A stretch of 64,000 bases of DNA from Pieris napi (Eukaryota; Arthropoda; Insecta; Lepidoptera; Pieridae): positions 461,501 to 525,500 of the forward strand of contig NC_062242.1 in the NCBI RefSeq assembly GCF_905475465.1, read 5' to 3'. Positions 57,501 to 64,000 of the stretch are shown here, piece after piece. The stretch's first letter is position 1; every line of letters starts with the position of its first letter. The notes under the pieces were generated by a model, which was not told the DNA's origin, did no database searches, and saw nothing but the letters and a program-made list of their open reading frames with translations. A program made the position numbers and the translations under genes.

Positions 57501-60500
57501 TGTTTAACCTCAACCATTTTCATCATTTCTGCCGGTTGCCCCGAAAACAAATAAGTTGTATACGCGGATAAAATATTGTTATCAATAGATTAAAAGAGCA
57601 CCGTGATAATTTAAATGTTTGATTTTCTCACTAAATAAAACAGTACTTACAGCACGGTCACAATACGCGTTCATGAGCTTTCTTAGTGGCGTGTGTTTTT
57701 TTATTTTGAATTGAACAATCGCATTATCTTGCCCCAAAACTTTAAGGTTGATGTGCTCGCTCTCACCCTGAAATTAAATGGGAAAATATGTAGTAATTAC
57801 GTGCCGAAAATCTAGTAAAAATATTAGTTGACCACATTGCAACTGAACGCCATATCTGAACATGAACAAAGCTTCAGAGGGCCAAACTACGAATACTTAG
57901 GACACTTCTTACCTTTTTTTCATCTGCCATTTTTAAAAACTAAGTAAACCACTTGTATAAAAATCAGAAGTAATATTGAAGCACAATATTGAACAAAAAC
58001 TAAATCAATATCACTACACTCGCGGCACGTTAGAGGAATGAAAAACGAAAATGGCGTCCACTGTTCACAGCGGCTTGAAAAGCAGGGCTACCAACATAAA
58101 TGCGCGAAACCAACGGCGCAATTTGCCGCGCTACTGCGCTGTATACTTTTTTTAAGGTATTAAGATTAATAATATCCTAACATTTTTTATAATACGCATA
58201 ATATTTTATTAACACTGCGTAATTTTGTTGTATTTTAACAACGCGATTAGATACTCATATTTTTTAAATTTTAATTTGTTTCAATTAATTTATTGAATAG
58301 TTTAAAATATTATATTTCTAGATGTTTTGATATATGAATTAATTTAACAAATTAAACTTTTAAGAGTATGAATTAATAAGAGATTATTGTTGAACTTCCG
58401 TATCCTAAAGAAGTTATGCCAACATAATATTTAAAAATTGACGCCTTTGGTAGTGATGTGCCATCACTCTTGCCACGTAGAGGTCAGTGTTGTGCTATTT
58501 ATCGATTCTGTAGAGCTTGTCTGTGCTCTATCGATATAATATAATCGGTTTTTTATTTTCTGATATTCTTTTGCATGGACTAATAGTTCTAGACTCTAGG
58601 TAGGTAATAGGTAAAATTAAAATAGTTAATTTTTGTATTCTTCAACCTCTGGTACTCAATATGTAGTAATTAGACTGGGGAACATTATGAATTTGTGCGT
58701 AAATGATATTTTTTCTATAGATACCAAGAATCGAACTCACTACCAGTAGGCTAAACCTGCACACCGATAAAAAGGGTTTTTGATAATTATATATATTTTA
58801 TACTATATCCAACTTAAATTAATTTATTATTTCGAGGTTTTCTTAGATAACGAATATAGGTAAACTTTCTAACTACCCTATTTTTTTCTCAAGATTCTTC
58901 TTATTAATAATAATTATTTTATAATTGCGCGAATGGCTTCATTCTTGTATGTCGTATTCTTTATGATTGTCCATAATATTGTTATATGTGTGCCCGTATG
59001 AGGCATAGGGTAGGAGACGCCTTTTTGCATCTGCTTTGATATTGTTATACTTTTTACAAAATGACATGGCGAATGAATAAGTTGTTTACAAATTTGATTC
59101 CAATTTCGAAATATTCCGCTGCTTATTTGATAAAAATTCTATTAATTTAATTTCTACTAACTAGATTAAAAAAAAATACAATATAATTGTAAAAATGTCA
59201 GTAAAATAAGGATTAAACCTGAAAAAATCATCTCAAATTGTATGTCAATGTGAGTCTTATGTTACAATATTGCTTACTGAAATATTGCTTTTATGAATGC
59301 ATAATGTAGTATATTTGTTTTTTTTTTTACATTTTATCACCTATGCCACAATCAAGAGGCCGCATAATATTATGTGCCCTAACACTTATACTTCTCAAGG
59401 AGTCCCCAAGGATAATTGTGTGAATATTTTTGGCATAACTAAATAATAAATTATTGTTTTTAGAAATAAGGTCTTTGTTTTTTATATGTTATATTACCGA
59501 ATTAATTAAATTTCTTTCTTTCCTAATCAAATAGTGTAGACATGCTGCGCCTTGTAAAAAGGTAAAAATATTTACAGCAGGAGCCTAATAATTTTTAACA
59601 GGCGCAATTTTTTAACAATTCACCAGATACGAGATAAAATCAGACAATTGTAGGTTATGTTTTTATCTACTATTTTAAATGTCTGTACAAATATGCCTTC
59701 ATACAACATATTCAATACTTCAATTGAGTTCGATACTAGTTAATTTGAATAATGTAATTTTCAAAGCGCTCTTCGTTATCAATTCAAAGCTCACCCAAAT
59801 CGGTTGATTAAATGATTATTACGCAAACAACTTTTCGCATTTATTAACGTAGAGTTCACTATGCGTACACAGTGTTAACTTAACCTCCAGCGGTTTTGTA
59901 AAGTGATGGGGTATGGCGTAAGGGGGTAGGTGATGCCTGGGGGGTTCAAAATCCAATACAGAATTAAAATGTACCTAAATAGGTTTGTCACCTTTAGGAA
60001 TAAATAAAACAATTGGTATTTTTGTAATTCTTTATTTATTGCGATTCAAAACTAAAATATACCAATTACCAGGATATAAGTTGATTTTTGTTTTCCCAAG
60101 CGTAAGAAACAATAATTAAATGCAGTGACAGATTGGCCTGATGTGTGAACGTTTCTTACACTCAAAACTAGATGGCGCATTTAATAAAAAGATCAAAGTG
60201 TGAGCGGTCAAATATTGCTCCATCGATTTGGAGATAGATTTTGTGTACTTCCCAGGACACTGGACAATTTGTGTGCACACTTGAAGCTGTTTGAGGTTTT
60301 TTTATGTAACAAGGGACAAACGGTCGGAGGCTCACCTGATGTTAAGCGATACCACCGCCCAAAGACACTCACATTGCCTGAGGGATTACAAGAGCGTTGC
60401 CCGGCTTTTAAGAATTGGTACGCTCTTTGCTATTGGCAAAAACTGCCTAAAAACGCTGAGTTGTGGAACGACGGACGTCGAGATAATACGAGTGAAATTT

Positions 60501-60878
60501 AGTGTTCTGTGATGAAACATGGTGGTTTTTTGTGACATTTGTTGTCTGAAAGTACGATTTTGGTAAAGTCAAACTGGTAACCTTGAACCTAGATTTTTGA
60601 GAGGAATTTAAATGATCAGTATATTAATTCCTTCGGTGTCAAACCTATTATATAATTTATTCGTATGTTTTAGTAGAACTTACCTCCTTGTGGAAAGAAC
60701 TGGGAATATATAAGTTTGAAGGTTTCTTCTCGGACGACACCGGTTGGGCATTCTGCTTTGAACCCTCGATAGAGTCTCTTCAGCTCTGGTTCTGTGAACC
60801 TTGTCAGCCGCCGCAAAGCTGCGATGGAGTCAGGCCGATACCGCGGGAGCTGCTCACCTAAGTCTTCAAATTCTGAAT
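54555..60878 (-). CDS. KChIP: Kv channel-interacting protein (KChIP), EF-hand; 5' end not found
   Basis: Four exons on the minus strand: 60684-60878, 55638-55711, 54987-55199, 54555-54665. All join in frame; the stop is at 54555-54557. The 5' exon(s) lie upstream of 60878 or beyond the window, since exon 60684-60878 begins mid-codon and has no usable Met. Sequence: PRYRPDSIAALRRLTRFTEP, YRGFKAECPTGVVREETFKL, YSQFFPQGG; then ANTAQYAHYVFNTLDQDRSG (EF2); EFVTGLSVLSRGTIEEKLQW then DINGDGYITKEE (EF3, a full Ca loop); MDLNRDGVLTLDEF (EF4) and tail SMGVFDSNF. KChIPs bind Ca2+ and the N-terminus of Kv4 channels, setting surface expression and inactivation. EF1 (KAECPTG) is degenerate, as in the family. 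The large first visible intron (55712-60683) contains the SUMO gene. Confidence 0.9.
55712..56683. other. KChIP intron, SUMO 3' side
   Basis: Non-coding. Likely includes the SUMO 3'UTR. Short repeats such as AATAATATAATGAAATAG occur at about 55900-55940. Confidence 0.4.
56684..57930 (-). CDS. smt3: SUMO (small ubiquitin-like modifier), complete
   Basis: Three exons on the minus strand: 57913-57930 (MADEKK), 57651-57767, 56684-56821. Donors are GTAAGA and GTAAGT; acceptors AATTTCAG and CTTTTTAG; all in phase 0. The product is 90 aa: MADEKKGESEHINLKVLGQD, then NAIVQFKIKKHTPLRKLMNA, YCDRAGLSMQVVRFRFDGQP, INENDTPTSLEMEEGDTIEV and YQQQTGGVLV. The C-terminal QQQTGG is the di-glycine conjugation site, exposed after proteases remove VLV. 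SUMO is attached to target lysines by E1 (Aos1/Uba2) and E2 (Ubc9), mostly in the nucleus. No internal consensus VKxE chain-forming site near the N-terminus is visible. The gene is nested on the same strand in a KChIP intron; there is no sign it is a processed copy because it has introns. Confidence 0.97.
58000..60295. other. KChIP intron, upstream of SUMO
   Basis: Contains the SUMO 5' region. No second gene seen. A degenerate tRNA-like patch (about 58720-58765; minus-strand GAGTTCGATTCTTGG) may be a SINE relic. Confidence 0.4.
60298..60500 (-). repeat. Non-LTR retrotransposon 3' fragment
   Basis: Reverse-complement homologue of 6112-6232 and sister of 37385-37700: GGAGGCTCACCTGATGTTAA, AAGAATTGGTACGCTCTTTG, then TGTGGAACGACGGACGTCGA. 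It is degenerate and non-coding. Confidence 0.7.
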
Positions 60879-61635
60879 CTGAAATCAGAATTTATTTGAT
60901 TGTAGGAACATGAGTTTAATAAGCATAATCGTGTTTTTAATCGTAAATAAAAGAGAGTCGCTCAACGACAAAGATGTTTAATCTATAAATGCAAACAGAT
61001 TATCTATGTCTATTTTTAATTGCTTAACTATTGAAATTTAACTAACGATTGTTTTCATGGGAAAACTCACGTAGTCAGAGTGACAGTTTTAAAAACGATT
61101 GGCTTTATTATATGCTATTTATTGAAGACTTGAGAAAGGAAAGGTCTTTTTATCTCGTATCGTAACATATATAAGAGAAACTATTTTATTGGAAACATCT
61201 TTATGGGAGTCGTAAAAATCACGAGTGACGTCTTAAAAGCATTGAGATGAAAGCGTTCCTCTATGCTTAGATACGGTTGCTGTTTTATGGATGAAGGATG
61301 CTTTATATCTTAACAATAGAAATGAACAATGGGGTTGTAAGACACAATTTCTGTTTATTCGACGTATATTGCGATCAAATTGATGGTAATGACACAATTA
61401 TGATAAAAGGCCTCTGAACTTCTATAATTTATGACTTGAGTACCTTAAGCTAAGTTTAATAGTTTTTGTTCCATGTGCCTCGTAAGGACTCGAGTTACCT
61501 GCATAATTCACCAATGTTCCGGGTTTTATCCAACTATGACATCAATTATGAGGATATTAATATTTTCCACCTCACCAAAGAAGATGTGAGAAAGTATTTG
61601 AAAGGCGGGAAGACTCTGATTTTGTTTAAGCAGTA
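60879..61635. other. Unassigned region upstream of the first visible KChIP exon
   Basis: An upstream KChIP exon could lie here or beyond, but none could be identified by frame and splice signals. Confidence 0.35.
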
Positions 61636-61639
61636 TTTT

Positions 61640-61830
61640 GAAATATTAAGTATTATGTATATGTCCAGGATATGCCTGTTCAACCGCCGCTTGAACGAAC
61701 CCATATCATACTGCGGAGGGAAGATGGAATGGGGCAAGGAGTGGAACTCCTTTGCTATTTATACGGGACGTCGAACCAAATCTTGCATTGCGGCACCAGT
61801 GGGGAAGTTTAATTTTATTATGTATCTATA
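61640..61830 (-). pseudogene. Degenerate non-LTR retrotransposon C-terminal fragment
   Basis: Minus strand: MQDLVRRPV, a stop, then FHSLPHSIFPPQYDMGSFKR and RLNRHIL. It resembles the RT ORF end WNSLP...FP..YD...FK+..N+.L. The stop and loss of the W show decay. The 121-residue open frame on the opposite strand is its shadow. Confidence 0.5.
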
Positions 61831-62071
61831 AATTTAGTTTTACTTTCACTATTTCCTAATTGCCCAAAAATCGTTACACCCTGCCAAGTGGAAAACTTAA
61901 ACTTGGAGAGAGGCTACATATGGACAAATTGGCAGTAATACGATAGCAGGCAATATAAAATATTAACAAAAGAAAGCAGAACAAGCTTCTGAACTATATA
62001 TTATATTTAACTAAGAAGTATTCAAGCAAACTTTTATTCACTGACAGTATGCGCAAATTACCGGCTACTAT

Positions 62072-62911
62072 GTGCGTTTTCCAATTACAGAGCATTTTGC
62101 GACTCAGTGCCGCACAATGCCGCATAATGCTGAAGCTTAATTGGAACGTGAATTAGTTTTCAAATGCATCAGCAGAGTGCGCTAAGTCAGTGTTGTAAAA
62201 AAAATGTTGAATTTGTATGAATTGAGTTAGCAACCTCATTAATGTATAAATAATGTGGTAAACAATAATAATTCGTTGAAAACTTTTTACGCTTATTTTA
62301 ATCATCAAATTATTTAATTAACATTTTTTTTATTGAAATAATAGAAAACCTTTAAAGAATATAAGGTTTTAACAAGCTAAATTAAAACAGTAAAATATTT
62401 AGTTTCATGTAAGAAGTTTACATCATTTACGTTTTCAGTAATATTTTTCAATGATTTCTAAAAAATTATATACTTTTTCAAAACCATTTCAATTTTTTCT
62501 AAAGTATAATCCTGTAAAATAAATTTGTTTACAGATCCGAATTTTAAAATAAAATTGTATTCATATTTTAAATGTGGAATATAAAAAAAGTAACTATGTA
62601 TCATCCATACTAATATTTTTGTTTTAGCAGTTTGAAATAACTTTAATTATTTTCAAAATCTACGACGAAACGAAAGCCTTACAAATTTTTCAACAATAAA
62701 TAATATTTACTAACGAAAATTTCGATAAATGCCAACTTAAAGAAAAATACTGGTCAATTTTCTGTCACTGTGTTGGTATTGTTTGCGAGAAGCTCGCGAG
62801 AGCATTCGTTTTGAGAGTGCTCAATTGTGCGAAGCGTTGCTGTAGTTGGAACACTCGACGTTGAGCATTATGCCGCAAAATGCGCTCTAGTGCTGTAATT
62901 GGAAAACGCAC
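62072..62911. mobile_element. DNA transposon remnant with 19-bp terminal inverted repeats
   Basis: Left GTGCGTTTTCCAATTACAG (62072-62090); right CTGTAATTGGAAAACGCAC (62893-62911) is its exact inverse. TAT lies on both outer sides and may be the target duplication. Secondary inverted repeats (CATAATGC, TTGCGGCAT) lie just inside. The 840-bp interior has no transposase. The homologue at 32321-32862 fills an N4BP2 intron. The superfamily is uncertain. Confidence 0.75.
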
Positions 62912-64000
62912 TATAACTTCGGTATAACTTGCGAACTTCGTATTGTTGTTAGGCATAGAGCAGGATATCTATTCTCCTTTTTTGTTTCGATATTTTGTAT
63001 AGAACATAATAGAACCGTGTAACATACATACTTAAAATATGATTTCGTTTTGTTCAATCATTAAAATATTATAAGGTATAATTTTGTATACACATGCAAA
63101 CTAATAAGAAGTTTGCGACTATGGTAGGTCCCCTAATCAGATTATAGTAGATTATAGCATATATACATATAGTGAATAGATACCATAATTTTTTTAAATA
63201 AATTTATTGTCTCTGCACAAAGACATAATTTAACATTACGATCTAGACTAACGTAAGACTAATAAGTAATTTAAAACTAACTTTATTTACTAAACAGGAT
63301 ATTTAACATAAGAAAGTGTCCAATAACACTACTTACAGTCTATTAATGGGAAGACACATTACTCTTGTGGACTATATTTTATCCACTTACCACGGTTTAG
63401 CACTTAAGACTAACGTGAACTCATGCTAATTCACTACATCAAATGGTTTTTTCTTTTCAGTATTTTCACTAGGTCCGTGGTGTCAAGAAGTTGAATAGCC
63501 TCAGTATCCACGTGTAAGTGGAGCCTTTGTTCGTGGGCTATATTATATATTATTAAATATATTATTATTTATATTATTATATATATTATTAAAAAAAATA
63601 AAAAAAAAATAAGTTAAAATTAATCAATTTTTATCAATATCATAAATTTCAGTAGGTTTTAATAATTTTAAATAGCAAACTAACAATACTTTTGTAATTA
63701 ACGCGCTATAATTATCGTTGGTTAACCACAGATCCGCTTGTCAGCATACTGCATTATTATTTATAATAGATTTGTGAACTAGTAAATCAATAACACACAA
63801 AAGAGGAAAATAGAGAGTATTATACTCGTAATATTACAATTCCAAGATTTTTTCTTCATCTTTCGATACGCGGAAGTGTTACAGTATGGTATATCGATAA
63901 AAACCTATTTGGTAATGTTGTCTATACATAAACAGATAACACTGGCTGGTTTTGAAAAAAAAAAACTTTTAAATTACAATAAATCGAAAACAATAATTAG
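62912..64000. other. AT-rich right end of window
   Basis: No gene. An AT palindrome-rich stretch (TATTATATATTATTAAATAT and similar) lies at 63540-63600. Confidence 0.4.

Noticed and set aside
60200..60502. 100-aa ORF on +
   Set aside because: Antisense of a lepidopteran non-LTR 3' fragment also found at 37385-37700.
61466..61831. 121-aa ORF on +
   Set aside because: It overlaps a degenerate minus-strand retrotransposon end (FP..YDMGSFKRRLNRH), so the + frame is a shadow.

Overview
This window looks like nuclear DNA from a lepidopteran (moth or butterfly). Non-coding DNA is AT-rich, genes have short GT-AG introns, and there is a tandem array of Ala/Pro/Val/Tyr-rich cuticular protein genes. 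tRNA-derived SINEs and RTE/Jockey fragments of the kind abundant in Lepidoptera are scattered through it. No bacterial, CRISPR or operon features are present. All exon structures below were joined by hand from splice signals and reading-frame continuity.

Region 1 (about 3.5-23.6 kb) is a cuticular-protein cluster of six genes: four on + (3575-4363, 6556-7312, 9274-10159, 14476-15579), then two on - (17927-18776, 22463-23559). All share one plan: a TATA box, a tiny first exon that in five genes encodes M-x-x-K, one intron, and a second exon that completes the signal peptide and encodes the low-complexity secreted body. The body normally ends in a conserved SHVSY...YGW tail. Three promoters share a 16-bp element resembling a nuclear-receptor (FTZ-F1-type) site. 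A 5'-truncated Jockey-like retrotransposon between genes 3 and 4 is bracketed by a perfect 164-bp direct repeat.

Region 2 (23.6-32.2 kb) is a gene desert with SINE, RTE and MITE remnants. Region 3 (32.2-44 kb) is an eight-exon N4BP2-like gene on -, encoding 1,155 aa with CUE-like, polynucleotide-kinase-like, DUF1771 and Smr parts. Its introns are packed with inverted-repeat DNA transposons, foldback elements and a Tc1-like transposase fragment.

Region 4 (44-46 kb) holds two PIF/Harbinger-like element remnants. Region 5 (46.1-51.1 kb) has a phospholipid-hydroperoxide glutathione peroxidase gene (Cys type, with a possible mitochondrial leader exon) and a lamin-B-receptor gene, both on +. Region 6 (54.5-60.9 kb) has the 3' four exons of a Kv-channel-interacting-protein (neuronal calcium sensor) gene on -, with a complete three-exon SUMO gene nested in one of its introns on the same strand. 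The rest (60.9-64 kb) is repeats and unexplained AT-rich DNA.

The housekeeping genes are unrelated in function. The cuticle genes are one co-evolving family, probably co-regulated during moulting. I did not find a clearly new biological system; the most unusual structures are repeat-related.
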